Shown here piece by piece: positions 8,421-17,726 of a stretch of DNA of 64,000 nt. Numbering within the stretch: position 1 is the first letter of the stretch; every line of letters starts with the position of its first letter. The stretch spans positions 62,001 to 126,000 of the forward strand of contig NZ_CP051294.1 of the NCBI RefSeq assembly GCF_013170805.1, read 5' to 3'. The translations under genes were made by a program, and so were the position numbers. The notes under the pieces were generated by a model, which was not told the DNA's origin, searched no databases, and worked only from the letters and a program-made list of their open reading frames with translations. The stretch comes from Mesorhizobium sp. NZP2077. GTDB lineage: Bacteria; Pseudomonadota; Alphaproteobacteria; Rhizobiales; Rhizobiaceae.

Positions 8421-9110
8421 ATGAAGCAACAGACCCGTCCATTCATCGTAGAGGTTAAACAAAAGCGCGGCGTTCAAAAACAGGGTCGTCCCATTTGGGG
8501 TGATGTTGACCTGTCCGCTATTGCGGCCGAGGTGGCCAAGGATGCAGAGGTAGTGTTTCTGCCAAATCCTCGGCCGGTTGACACCGTCGTCGGGTCTATC
8601 GATGCAGAAGATCAACCCAATCAGAAAGCGGAGCCTTACATGGCCGATCCTCAGGAAGCTCAATCACGCCAAGGTACTATGGAAGCATCTGCCACGCCGA
8701 ACCCGCTCGAGACGAAAAAGAAAACCTCACGACTGGGAAAGGCAAAGGCTGAAGCCAAACAGCCTCCGCGAAAGAATGGCGCCAAGCCTGCTTCGAAGGC
8801 AGCCGAAGCCCCAGCTGCAGCGGTCCGGACCGGGCGAAAAGTCTACTCCCTGATCGAACGCTCGCAGAGGCTTGCCCAGATCGGTAACTCGATTGCCGGC
8901 GGCGCTACCCTCAAGCACGCCGTCGGTCAGGCGGGTATATCCGAACAGACCTATTATCTCTGGAAGAAGGCCGCAGCGCCTGTCCAGGATGGCGGCGACC
9001 TCAAGGATCTGCTCGCGCTCGAGGAAGAGAACAGGCGACTGAAGAACCTGCTTGCGGACCGTTTGCGCAAAGAGAATGCCGAGTTGAAGAAGAAGTTAGG
9101 CCTCGCCTAA
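8421..9110 (+). CDS. SyrB-like transcriptional regulator (229 aa)
   Basis: The C-terminal ~100 residues carry the SyrB signature: a helix-turn-helix region (ERSQRLAQIGNSI ... AGISEQTYYLWKKA) and then a coiled coil (LEEENRRLKNLLADRLRKENAELKKKLGLA). This is the IS3/IS66 OrfA-type fold reused as a regulator. In Sinorhizobium meliloti SyrB controls syrM and so nodulation and exopolysaccharide genes; here no syrM is visible. The N-terminal 120 residues are a low-complexity Lys/Ala/Pro-rich extension longer than in SyrB. AGGAAAGG lies 6 bp before the ATG. A transposase-derived protein that still serves an IS is an alternative. Confidence 0.75.
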   Translation: MKQQTRPFIVEVKQKRGVQKQGRPIWGDVDLSAIAAEVAKDAEVVFLPNPRPVDTVVGSIDAEDQPNQKAEPYMADPQEAQSRQGTMEASATPNPLETKKKTSRLGKAKAEAKQPPRKNGAKPASKAAEAPAAAVRTGRKVYSLIERSQRLAQIGNSIAGGATLKHAVGQAGISEQTYYLWKKAAAPVQDGGDLKDLLALEEENRRLKNLLADRLRKENAELKKKLGLA

Positions 9111-9149
9111 GTTCACCTCAAACCCGCCAACGAAGGACCCGCGCGACGA

Positions 9150-10343
9150 TCAAACTGGCAGTGGCGGCATATCGCCATCGCCGACCCGCCATACCCAAGA
9201 GCCGATCTCCGGTCGCGCGGCGATCATCTCGTCGAGCGAAGCCTCGAACGTGCCATCTGTTCCGGCCGGGACGACAAAGAACGCAATTGGCTCCTCCCTA
9301 TTCTGAAGCAATGCGTTGGCGATCGGCTGGTCGGGCTGCAGGTCGTAGCGCAATCCCTTTACGCTCTTCTCGCGAAGACGGGCCAGCGCATCGACGAGCC
9401 TCTTCTCAGGGACCGTCTCGTAGGGAATCCAGTTCTCGGACGCCACCATCAGCGCGATCTCCTCGACAATGGCGAGGCCGGCCGGATTGAGCCCGAACGT
9501 CGCGATCGCTATCAGATGTGAACTCGAATCCGCTTCCCACAGCGACAATTCCTTCTCGAAACGTGCCTGCAAACGCCGATGCAATGCGTCATCGATGATG
9601 AAGGGAAAACCGGGCAAATGCCTGATGACAAGTTTCTGACCGGATCGGGCTGGCACGATCTCCTTCACTTCACCGACCAGGACCAGCAACTGTCGCGGCC
9701 CCAATTTCGGCGGTAGTGCTGGAGCAAGGACCGTGTTGCGACGCTGTTCAATCGCTTGCCTGTTCTCGGCCCGGAATGGCTCGGGGACGAACAGGATATC
9801 CGCGAGCGGCCCACCCCTCACCGTCATTTGCCCGGCAGCCTCCAGAAGATGCCAGCGGACATTCCACCAATGTCGCTTGCCGGCCCATCGGGATGTCCAG
9901 ACCGTCAATTCGGCCTCGTGCCAGAGATAGTGAAGAAGGCCACGCAGTGACATCCTCCTGGGATCTCCGGTTACACTGGCGGAGTTTTGGCCAGCAGGCA
10001 CAGACGCTGCCCGACTCCCCGTCTTCGACAGGCTGAAATCGAGTTTCAAAGCCGCCTTGCCACTTTGCTGATCAAGCTGGATCGCGCTGCCCATCAAGGC
10101 GCCCAGCCCGGACAGTTCGTAAGGGGTCTCGTAGGAATCGCAGGAAGACTCGTGCCCGCCGCCGCTGAGCGGCATGCGCTTGATCAGATGGAGGTCGCCG
10201 ATGCGGGCGACGTACATCGGGCAGCCCGGCTCACGGCACAGGCATGATGGACGCTCCTTGCGGGCATAGGCGTTCGCCAGCGCCGCCTGCAGGTCAGGCG
10301 CCCCTTCCTCGTACACCTCACTGCCAATTCTGAACCGTCGCAT
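9150..10343 (-). CDS. DUF1173 family protein (397 aa)
   Basis: Starts MRRFRIGSEVYEEG after GGAGG 5 bp upstream; the open frame extends to 10415, but those codons lack a ribosome site. A Cys cluster near residues 35-43 (CLCREPGCPMYV) with later His and Cys (HESSCDSYETP) suggests metal binding, followed by an alpha/beta region with conserved WTSRWAGKRHWWNVRW. DUF1173 proteins are plasmid-borne in Proteobacteria and of unknown role, often near SNF2/strawberry-notch-like genes, as here: the gene diverges from the large helicase gene across a 185-bp control region. Confidence 0.75.
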   Translation of the reverse strand: MRRFRIGSEVYEEGAPDLQAALANAYARKERPSCLCREPGCPMYVARIGDLHLIKRMPLSGGGHESSCDSYETPYELSGLGALMGSAIQLDQQSGKAALKLDFSLSKTGSRAASVPAGQNSASVTGDPRRMSLRGLLHYLWHEAELTVWTSRWAGKRHWWNVRWHLLEAAGQMTVRGGPLADILFVPEPFRAENRQAIEQRRNTVLAPALPPKLGPRQLLVLVGEVKEIVPARSGQKLVIRHLPGFPFIIDDALHRRLQARFEKELSLWEADSSSHLIAIATFGLNPAGLAIVEEIALMVASENWIPYETVPEKRLVDALARLREKSVKGLRYDLQPDQPIANALLQNREEPIAFFVVPAGTDGTFEASLDEMIAARPEIGSWVWRVGDGDMPPLPV

Positions 10344-10528
10344 GACCTCCGCAGCTCCAGGTCGCCGCCGCATCCCTGTCCGCGCATTCAAGTCATGGCT
10401 TTGCGCTGAGCGCAACCCGTTTGGTGCATTGGCCCCAGAGGGAGAGGGGAGCCGGGAGGAGTGCGGCCCGGCTGGCGCGGAGAGAGTGCCGGCGCGTGGG
10501 CCACTCCCCTCTCGCGAAGGACATCTTC

Positions 10529-13500
10529 ATGAACATCGTTACGACCACACCGGCCGCCGCCCGGACGGCCGCACCCCTTGCCGCGCAGTCACCCGTCGGC
10601 CGCGACAAAGCTCAGGCGGTCTATCAGGCGGGAATGCTGCTTCTGCCTTTCCTCGAGCAGGGAAAGCCGATCACCACCGCCGCACTACGCATCGCCATGT
10701 CAGAAATCTTTGGCGGCACCGATGCGCAAGGTTTTTGGGTCTGGAAGGACGCCTATGAGGCGCTCGAAGCCGCCCAGGTGCTGTTTCTGCGCCGGTTCGG
10801 ACCAGCGATCCTGTCGCGATCGACCACGCCGCAGGCGACGCTGGCAATGATGAAGCGCATCGCCGAACTTCTTCCCAGCCATACGCGACGGTCCGACGAG
10901 AGCCAGGCCATGCAGCAGCTGTCGACGCCGCTGCCGCTCGCCTTCGTCACGGCGCAAGCCGCGGCAATGGCGTCTTCAGACCTCGTTCTAGAACCCTCGG
11001 CCGGAACCGGCCTGCTCGCCGTCCATGCCGAGATCGTGCGGGCCTCGCTCGCCCTCAACGAGTTTGCCGCGACGCGGGCCGATCTCCTCGGTCTGCTGTT
11101 TGCGCGTGTCCCCATATCGCGCCACGACGCGGCCCATATCAACGATCATCTCGATCAAGCCCTTGCGCCGTCCGTCATCATGATGAACCCACCCTTTACC
11201 GTCGGCGCCTATGTAGAAGGCCATGTCGCCGACGCCGCATGGCGGCACCTCTCCTCCGCGTTCGCGCGCCTGCGAGTCGGCGGACGCCTGGTCGCGATCA
11301 CCGGCACGGGGCTTTCTCCCGAAAATCTCAAATGGCGACCCGCCTTCGGACGGCTGCAGCAGCAGGGGACGATCGCCTTCACCGCGGCAATTGACGGCCG
11401 CGTTTATGCCCGCCACGGCACCACCGCCGAGACCCGCCTGACCGTCATCGACAAGGTCCCCGCCGGCGACCCGACCCGCTTTGTCACCTCGCCAGGCAAG
11501 GCCACGGATGTCGAAACACTGCTCTCCTGGATCACGGATGTACCGCCGCGGACACCGGGCGGCTTTCCGGACTCGATCGGCGCCTTGTCGAACGGCATCC
11601 TGCGCAACGCCGCCATGCAGATGGCGGCGCGATCCACGGCGAGAGCCGCACCCATCTCTGTGTCCGCAACCGCACCAAAACCCGTCAGATCGGTCCGGCC
11701 GGCAGTCCGGTCAGCGCCCAGCCCCTCGCTGGCGTCAAGCAGCAGCTCTGCCGTTCCCCTTGCCTACGAGCTGCGCGACTGGATGCCGGAGCAGGGCGGC
11801 CGGCTCACCGACACGATCTACGAACCCTATGCGCTGCAGTCGATCCATATGCCCCGGGCAAAACCGCATCCGACGCCACTCGTGCAGTCGGCGGCAATGG
11901 CCGCGGTTGCACCGCCCAAGCCGTCCTACCGGCCCCTCCTGCCCGACGCGATCATCGACGAAGGTTTGCTGTCCGACGCCCAGCTCGAAAGTGTGATCTA
12001 TTCCGGCGAAGCCCATTCTGGCCATCTCAGCGGGACCTGGACCGTCGACGAAACCTGCGACGTCGTCTCGGCCGCGCCAGAAGGCGCGGAAAACGCGGTA
12101 CGCTTCCGCCGCGGATGGTTTTTGGGCGACGGTACCGGCTGCGGCAAGGGACGACAGGTCGCGGGCATCATCCTCGACAACTGGCTGCAGGGCCGCCGCC
12201 GCGCCATCTGGATCTCCAAGTCCGACAAGTTGTTGGAAGACGCCCAGCGCGATTGGGCAGCACTCGGCCAGGAGCGGCTTCTGGTCCAGCCGCTCTCGCG
12301 CTATCGGCAGGGCACGCCGATCCGCCTTGCCGAAGGCATCCTCTTCACCACCTACGCAACCCTGCGTTCGCAAGAGCGCGACGGCAAAAAATCCCGCATC
12401 GCCCAGATCCTCGACTGGGTCGGACAAGAGGGGAGGAGGGCAGAAGGTCCGACGGGGACTGAAGAAAACCAGGCGGGGAGCGGTGACGCCGCGACAGGGA
12501 CTAAAAAGCCCTTTGATGGCGTCATCGTCTTTGACGAAGCGCACGCCATGGCCAACGCCGCCGGGGGAAAAAGCGATCGCGGCGACGTCGCGCCGTCGCA
12601 GCAGGGCAGGGCGGGCCTGCGGCTACAGCATGCGCTTCCCGACGCCCGTGTCGTCTACGTCTCAGCGACGGGTGCGACCGCCGTGGAAAACCTTGCCTAC
12701 GCCCAGCGGCTCGGCATCTGGGGCAGCGAGGATTTTCCGTTCGCCAACCGCGCCGAATTCGTCGCCGCGATCGAGGACGGCGGCGTCGCGGCGATGGAGG
12801 TGCTCGCCCGCGACCTCAAGTCACTCGGGCTCTACACGTCGCGTTCGCTTTCCTATGACGGCGTCGAATACGACCTTCTCGAGCACGCGCTGACAGAGGA
12901 GCAGATCCGCATCTACAATGCCTATGCCGACGCCTTCCAAGTCATCCACAACAACCTCAACGCGGCGCTCGAGGCGACCAATATCACCAGCGATTCCGCG
13001 ACGCTCAACCGCAACGCCAAAGCGGCGGCGCGCTCGGCCTTCGAGAGCACCAAGCAGCGCTTCTTCAACCATCTGATCACATCGATGATGACGCCGACCC
13101 TGATCGGCGCGATCGAGCAGGACCGTTCCGATGGTCATTCGGCAGTCGTGCAGATCGTCTCCACCGGCGAGGCGCTGATGGAACGGAGGCTGGCCGACAT
13201 CCCCACGGAGGAATGGTCGGACCTCCATGTCGACGTCACGCCGCGCGAGTACGTCGGCGGGTACTTGATGCACTCCTTCCCGACGCAGCTGTTCGAAGAG
13301 TACTCGGACGCCGAGGGCAACGTCACTTCGCGGCCCGTCCATGACGCGGACGGCAATCCCGTCCAATGCCGCGAAGCGGTGCGCCGGCGCGACGAGATGA
13401 TCGAAAAACTCGCGTCGCTGCCACCGGTCGGCAGCGCGCTCGACCAGATCCTCCATCACTTCGGCACCGATGTCGTTGCCGAGGTTACAGGCCGCTCGCG

Positions 13501-15067
13501 GCGCATCGTGAAGAAGACCGGCCGCGACGGCGTCGACCGGCTGGCCGTCGAGAACCGTCCCGGCTCGGCCAATCTCGCTGAGACGCAGGCGTTCATGGAT
13601 GACGACAAAAGCGTGCTGGTTTTTTCCGACGCCGGCGGCACCGGCCGCTCCTATCACGCCGATCTCGGCGCAAAAAACCAGAGACTGCGCAAGCACTACC
13701 TGCTCGAGGCCGGCTGGCGCGCCGACAACGCCATTCAGGGTCTCGGGAGGACGCACCGCACCAACCAGGCGAGGCCGCCGCTATTCCGGCCCATGGCCGC
13801 CAATGTGAAGGCCGGCAAGCGGTTCCTGTCGACGATAGCCAGGCGGCTCGACACGCTGGGCGCGATCACGCGTGGCCAGCGCCAGACTGGCGGGGCAGGG
13901 CTGTTTCGCGCCGAGGACAATCTTGAAAGCCCCTATGCCCGCGCCGCGCTACGCCAATTTTACTATCTGCTCCACCAGGGCAAGATACAGGGCTGCTCGC
14001 TCACCACCTTCGAAGCGGTCACCGGCCTGTCGCTGACCTCCGACGAGGGTGGATTGCGCGACGAGCTGCCGCCGATCACGACCTGGCTCAACCGCCTGCT
14101 GGCGCTGCGCATCGAGACCCAGAACCTGCTGTTTGAAGTGTTCGAGCAGCTGATGACGGCGAAGGTCGAAGGCGCCATCGCTGCCGGCAACTATGACAAG
14201 GGACTGGAGACGATCACGGCGGAGAGCATCGTCGTCACGGATCGTAGGACTATTTACACACACCCGGTCTCGGGCGCGCAGTCGCATGTGCTTACCGTCG
14301 CGCGCAAGGACCGCATCCGACCGCTCGGCCTTGTCGATGCACTGGCGATTGCGCGCGTGGAGCCCCAATCCCTCATGCTGGTGAACACCCGTTCGAGCCG
14401 CGCGGCGATACAGCTTCCGACGGCGAGCCTGATGCTCGACGACGGGACCGTCGAACACCGCGTCCGCCTGCTGCGGCCAACCGACGAGCTGCGCTTTGGC
14501 CTCGACGCCCTTGCCGAAACCCACTGGCAGCCGACTGAGCGAAACCTGTTCTGTGACCTCTGGCAGACTGAAGTCGCCGCCGTCCCGGAGTTCACGACGA
14601 GCAACTTCCACATTGTCACCGGCCTGCTGTTGCCGATCTGGCGGCGGCTACCGGACGATGACTGCCAGGTCTACCGAATCCAGACCGATGCCGGCGAGCG
14701 CATCATCGGGCGTCACATCGCATCGACGCTGGTGGCGACCCTGTTCCGGAATCTGGGTCTCGACGATGTGCCGACGCTCGCGCCAGAAGAGGCCTGGACC
14801 GGGCTCGTGGAAGGCAAGATCGGATTGCAGCTTGCCGACGGACTGATCCTGCGCCGCAGCCGGGTCATGAACCACTACCGTGTCGAGTTGATCGGCTTCA
14901 CCGATGCGATGGTTCCCCGGCTGAAGGCGCTGGGGCTGATCTCCGAAATCATCTCCTGGAAGCTGAGGCTGTTCATCCCGACGGCCGCCCAAGGATCCGA
15001 CATCCTGACCTCCCTCTTCGACCGTCATACGCTGGTCGGTGTCACCGGCCGTACGGCAGCGGCTTGA
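10529..15067 (+). CDS. Methyltransferase plus strawberry-notch-like helicase protein (1512 aa)
   Basis: A very large two-part protein. Residues ~140-300 form a class I methyltransferase domain: motif I EPSAGTGLL near 155 and the amino-methylase motif NPPF near 219. From ~480 onward comes a strawberry-notch/SF2 helicase: Walker A in GDGTGCGKGRQ (~533), DEAH in VFDEAHAMANAAG (~668), motif III in VSATGATA (~711), and the C-terminal domain with FSDAGGTGRSYHADL and QGLGRTHRTNQ (motif VI, ~1071). Bacterial relatives are plasmid- or phage-borne and thought to act on DNA, perhaps in anti-restriction or establishment; that role is inferred. The ATG at 10529 follows GAAGGA; an upstream in-frame start (10421) lacks one. 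The stop is 12 bp before the Toprim gene, which implies an operon. Confidence 0.9.
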   Translation: MNIVTTTPAAARTAAPLAAQSPVGRDKAQAVYQAGMLLLPFLEQGKPITTAALRIAMSEIFGGTDAQGFWVWKDAYEALEAAQVLFLRRFGPAILSRSTTPQATLAMMKRIAELLPSHTRRSDESQAMQQLSTPLPLAFVTAQAAAMASSDLVLEPSAGTGLLAVHAEIVRASLALNEFAATRADLLGLLFARVPISRHDAAHINDHLDQALAPSVIMMNPPFTVGAYVEGHVADAAWRHLSSAFARLRVGGRLVAITGTGLSPENLKWRPAFGRLQQQGTIAFTAAIDGRVYARHGTTAETRLTVIDKVPAGDPTRFVTSPGKATDVETLLSWITDVPPRTPGGFPDSIGALSNGILRNAAMQMAARSTARAAPISVSATAPKPVRSVRPAVRSAPSPSLASSSSSAVPLAYELRDWMPEQGGRLTDTIYEPYALQSIHMPRAKPHPTPLVQSAAMAAVAPPKPSYRPLLPDAIIDEGLLSDAQLESVIYSGEAHSGHLSGTWTVDETCDVVSAAPEGAENAVRFRRGWFLGDGTGCGKGRQVAGIILDNWLQGRRRAIWISKSDKLLEDAQRDWAALGQERLLVQPLSRYRQGTPIRLAEGILFTTYATLRSQERDGKKSRIAQILDWVGQEGRRAEGPTGTEENQAGSGDAATGTKKPFDGVIVFDEAHAMANAAGGKSDRGDVAPSQQGRAGLRLQHALPDARVVYVSATGATAVENLAYAQRLGIWGSEDFPFANRAEFVAAIEDGGVAAMEVLARDLKSLGLYTSRSLSYDGVEYDLLEHALTEEQIRIYNAYADAFQVIHNNLNAALEATNITSDSATLNRNAKAAARSAFESTKQRFFNHLITSMMTPTLIGAIEQDRSDGHSAVVQIVSTGEALMERRLADIPTEEWSDLHVDVTPREYVGGYLMHSFPTQLFEEYSDAEGNVTSRPVHDADGNPVQCREAVRRRDEMIEKLASLPPVGSALDQILHHFGTDVVAEVTGRSRRIVKKTGRDGVDRLAVENRPGSANLAETQAFMDDDKSVLVFSDAGGTGRSYHADLGAKNQRLRKHYLLEAGWRADNAIQGLGRTHRTNQARPPLFRPMAANVKAGKRFLSTIARRLDTLGAITRGQRQTGGAGLFRAEDNLESPYARAALRQFYYLLHQGKIQGCSLTTFEAVTGLSLTSDEGGLRDELPPITTWLNRLLALRIETQNLLFEVFEQLMTAKVEGAIAAGNYDKGLETITAESIVVTDRRTIYTHPVSGAQSHVLTVARKDRIRPLGLVDALAIARVEPQSLMLVNTRSSRAAIQLPTASLMLDDGTVEHRVRLLRPTDELRFGLDALAETHWQPTERNLFCDLWQTEVAAVPEFTTSNFHIVTGLLLPIWRRLPDDDCQVYRIQTDAGERIIGRHIASTLVATLFRNLGLDDVPTLAPEEAWTGLVEGKIGLQLADGLILRRSRVMNHYRVELIGFTDAMVPRLKALGLISEIISWKLRLFIPTAAQGSDILTSLFDRHTLVGVTGRTAAA

Positions 15068-15079
15068 GGGGCCGCGACC

Positions 15080-15265
15080 ATGACCGGCTCGGCTTCCGAT
15101 CTGGCACACCGCCTTGGCGATCATGCCGAGGCGGTGTGCCGCGAATATCTTTCCAACGGTCATCGCTCGGGCAATCACTGGATTGTCGGCGACGTGCGCA
15201 ACACGCGCGGCCGCTCCATGCACGTCCGCCTGAAAGCCAATGCGAAAGGACCAGCAGGCAAATGG
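15080..15265 (+). pseudogene. Toprim gene A, 5' fragment (codons 1-62)
   Basis: MTGSASDLAHRLGDHAEAVC through GPAGKW aligns residue for residue with the first 65 residues of the intact Toprim proteins downstream (ELARRLARDAEAVC ... AAGHW). Right after the Trp codon (15263-15265) the sequence enters the inverted repeat and the homology ends; the frame then runs to a meaningless stop at 15376. Joined to 23547-24410 it would give 349 aa, matching the 348 and 352 aa of its paralogues. It is therefore the disrupted partner of the upstream helicase gene. Confidence 0.85.
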
Positions 15266-15694
15266 GTCGAATATGTTGCGCCGGGGATTATGTTGCGCGC
15301 CAGCGATGGGGCCTGGTTCTGGCGGCGGTCGACGGCCTTTGCGCAACATAATCTCAGTGCGCGGGAGGTCGGATGATGCCCCGCGATGCTTCCGAGCTGG
15401 CGCGCCGTCTCGCCCGCGATGCCGAGGCAGTCTGCCGCCACTACCTCTCCAACGGCCGGCGTCAGGGTCGCTATTGGATGGTGGGCGATGTTCGCAACAC
15501 GCCGGGCCGGTCGATGTTCGTCCGGCTCAGCGGCCCGGAAGCCGGTCCCGGCGCTGCCGGGCACTGGACCGATGCCGCCTCCGCTCAGCACGGCGATCTT
15601 CTCGACGTGATCCGCGAGAGCTGCGATCTCGCGCACTTTCGCGATGTCACCGACGAAGCACGGCGCTTCCTCAGCCTGCCGCGCCCGGAACCGG
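15265..15694 (+). repeat. 430-bp inverted repeat, left copy
   Basis: Identical by inspection to the reverse complement of 20467-20896, starting at GGTCGAATATG and ending at CCGGAACCGG. It includes about 108 bp upstream of Toprim B and its first 107 codons. Beyond the repeat the two Toprim genes diverge immediately. See the findings for the predicted invertibility. Confidence 0.92.
15270..15353. repeat. Recombination-site-like repeats TATGTTGCGC inside the inverted repeat
   Basis: TATGTTGCGC occurs at 15271-15280 and 15289-15298 as a direct repeat, and GATTATGTTGCGC (15286-15298) is repeated perfectly inverted as GCGCAACATAATC at 15341-15353, 42 bp apart. The pattern of short dyad arms resembles tyrosine-recombinase core sites. 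The same arrangement is present in mirror image near 20808-20891. Confidence 0.6.
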
Positions 15695-16419
15695 CGCTGC
15701 CATCGGACGCGGCGGTCCGGCGCGAACTGGTCCCGCAAGGCTCGGCCGAAGCCGCGAGGCGTTTGTTCGCAGCGTCACGGCCGATTAGCCGGACGCTCGT
15801 CGAGACCTACCTCTGCAATCGCGGTATCATATCGGTGGAGGATGCCGGCGCACTGCGCTTCCACCCGCAATGCTGGTATCGACCGTCTGACGAGGATCGA
15901 CCCGGCACGCCAGAAGCCCTTCCGGCAATGATCGCCGCCGTTACCGATCTGACTGGACGGCAGACGGGCGCGCACCGCACCTGGCTCGATGGGGCGACAC
16001 GCAACAAGGCCGACATCGCCACACCCCGCCGCGCGATGGGCGAGTTGCTCGGCCATGCCGTGCGTTTTGGCGCTGCCGACAAAGTCCTCGCTGTTGGCGA
16101 AGGCATCGAAACCATGCTGTCGCTGCGATGCGCGCAACCGGCCATGCCGGCGGCGGCCGCGCTTTCCGCCAACCACCTCGCTGGCCTGCTGCTCCCGGCA
16201 ACGCTGCATCGACTCTATATAGCCCGCGACGCCGATGCGGCGGGTGACATGGCCTTCGCGGCATTGACCGAGCGGGCCGGAGCGGTTGGCATTGAAGCGC
16301 TGCCCCTGTCTCCGCGAACGAGCGACTTCAACGAGGATCTCCGCAGATTTGGGCTCGCTGGGCTTCGAGCGGCGTTGCGAGTCCAGTTCGCACCGCAGGA
16401 CGCGCATTTGCTGAGATAG
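15373..16419 (+). CDS. Toprim-domain protein B (348 aa)
   Basis: The N-terminal ~110 residues form a DUF7146-like primase-associated region (RRQGRYWMVGDVRNTPGRSM; HGDLLDVIRESCDL). The C-terminal Toprim domain shows the acidic Glu in LAVGEGIETMLSL (~residue 243) and Asp-x-Asp in YIARDADAAGDMA (~283-285), the metal-binding residues of primase/topoisomerase-type enzymes. It probably acts on DNA or primes synthesis on the transferred element. MM start: the second ATG (15376) is equally likely; GGAGG lies 8 bp upstream. It duplicates split gene A, and its N-terminal part is identical to that of Toprim C while the C-terminal part is only similar. Confidence 0.85.
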   Translation: MMPRDASELARRLARDAEAVCRHYLSNGRRQGRYWMVGDVRNTPGRSMFVRLSGPEAGPGAAGHWTDAASAQHGDLLDVIRESCDLAHFRDVTDEARRFLSLPRPEPALPSDAAVRRELVPQGSAEAARRLFAASRPISRTLVETYLCNRGIISVEDAGALRFHPQCWYRPSDEDRPGTPEALPAMIAAVTDLTGRQTGAHRTWLDGATRNKADIATPRRAMGELLGHAVRFGAADKVLAVGEGIETMLSLRCAQPAMPAAAALSANHLAGLLLPATLHRLYIARDADAAGDMAFAALTERAGAVGIEALPLSPRTSDFNEDLRRFGLAGLRAALRVQFAPQDAHLLR

Positions 16420-16478
16420 CTTTCTTCACCGCGCCCTGTGCAGAAGTTTGGGCTTCCACCCAACATGGAGGCACAAAT

Positions 16479-17726
16479 ATGTTTGAAGAAATATTCTTTC
16501 CTCGCAACGCTAAGAAATATCGAGCAGCTCCCCTGTTTGAAGAGCGAGAACAATATCTCATTCACCGTAGGGATTTGGGCGCGACACGATCAAGCTTGCG
16601 GAAATGCGCCAATAATCAACTGAGTTTGATGCACCTCCTGAATCTGCAAGAAGACCGCAGAGCGTGTCCTTCGCAGGTCGAAGCAGCCGCCGCGAGTTGG
16701 TCTCAGCCGAAAGGACGCAGATGCGACTGGTTGGCATCACCCAAGACTACAGCCCGCTTTGTAGCCGACGCAGTCAGCTGGCTCCGCTTTCTCGGCTGGC
16801 TCGAAGAAACCGAAACGGACAACCGTCGATGCGGTGCCGAGGTTGGGGCCTACGAATTATGGATGCGCCGCGATCGCGGACTGTCCGAAGCGACGATACG
16901 AGGTTACCGAGCGGCGGCCGATCAGTTTCTCGAATGGCTGACGTTGGCAAAAATCCCATTGGGTTCGATCAGCGTCGTCGACGTCGACGATGCCGTCATC
17001 GCTAAGAAGGCGCAGGGAACTAGGGGTCGAAGGACGATCCATGATTACGCACAACGCCTTCGTGCATTCATCCGATACTCCGAAGCTCAGCGCTGGTGTG
17101 CGCCCGGCATCGCCGACGGTATCATGCCGCCGCGCTTCGATCGCGACGAAGGCATCCCGAGGGGCCTGAATCGGGAAGACGTTCTACGCCTACTGGCGAC
17201 GACGGAAGGCAATCGGTTAGCGGACAAGCGTGACCGCGCAATTTTGATGCTGTTCATCGCTTACGGCCTCCGCGCGGGTGAAGTTTGCGGTTTGCGTCTG
17301 GATGACCTCGATTGGGAAAACGAGATCATCCGGGTCCGCTGTCCGAAGACGAGCAGGACACAAATCTATCCTTTGTCACTAGCGGTGGGTGGCGCCATCG
17401 TCCGATATATCCGCGAAGCTCGGCCGTCCCGCTTTGGCCGCGAGCTTTTCTTCACAACCTGCGCGCCAATCCGGCCCGTCTATCCCAGTGTTTTGGGAGC
17501 GACGGTGCGACGCCGCCTAGCTGCCCTGGGTATCGTCACCGGAAAGCGGGGAACCCACGCGTTGCGTCACGCGGCTGCCCAGCATCTTCTGGATCAGGGC
17601 ATGCCGATGAAAGTGATCGGGGACTTTCTTGGGCACCGAGATCCATCCTCCACCGCGATATACGCAAAGGTCAATCTCGCAGCTCTGCGCGAGGTGGCGG
17701 CTCTCGATATGGAGGGTCTGGCATGA
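16479..17726 (+). CDS. RIT tyrosine recombinase A (415 aa)
   Basis: The first recombinase of the trio. It has a long N-terminal extension (~90 aa, with LFEEREQYLIHRR), then a core-binding domain (LSEATIRGYRAAADQFLEWL) and a catalytic domain with Arg in AYGLRAGEVCGLRLDDLDW, HALRHAAAQHLL, and FLGHRDPSSTAIYAKV carrying the nucleophile. GGAGG 7 bp before the ATG fixes the start. It overlaps the second gene by 4 bp (ATGA), which implies coupled translation and a heteromeric recombination complex, as proposed for RIT elements. All catalytic residues are present, so it is probably active. Confidence 0.9.
   Translation: MFEEIFFPRNAKKYRAAPLFEEREQYLIHRRDLGATRSSLRKCANNQLSLMHLLNLQEDRRACPSQVEAAAASWSQPKGRRCDWLASPKTTARFVADAVSWLRFLGWLEETETDNRRCGAEVGAYELWMRRDRGLSEATIRGYRAAADQFLEWLTLAKIPLGSISVVDVDDAVIAKKAQGTRGRRTIHDYAQRLRAFIRYSEAQRWCAPGIADGIMPPRFDRDEGIPRGLNREDVLRLLATTEGNRLADKRDRAILMLFIAYGLRAGEVCGLRLDDLDWENEIIRVRCPKTSRTQIYPLSLAVGGAIVRYIREARPSRFGRELFFTTCAPIRPVYPSVLGATVRRRLAALGIVTGKRGTHALRHAAAQHLLDQGMPMKVIGDFLGHRDPSSTAIYAKVNLAALREVAALDMEGLA

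Noticed and set aside
12821..13756. 311-aa minus-strand frame inside the helicase gene
   Set aside because: Antisense to conserved helicase motifs.
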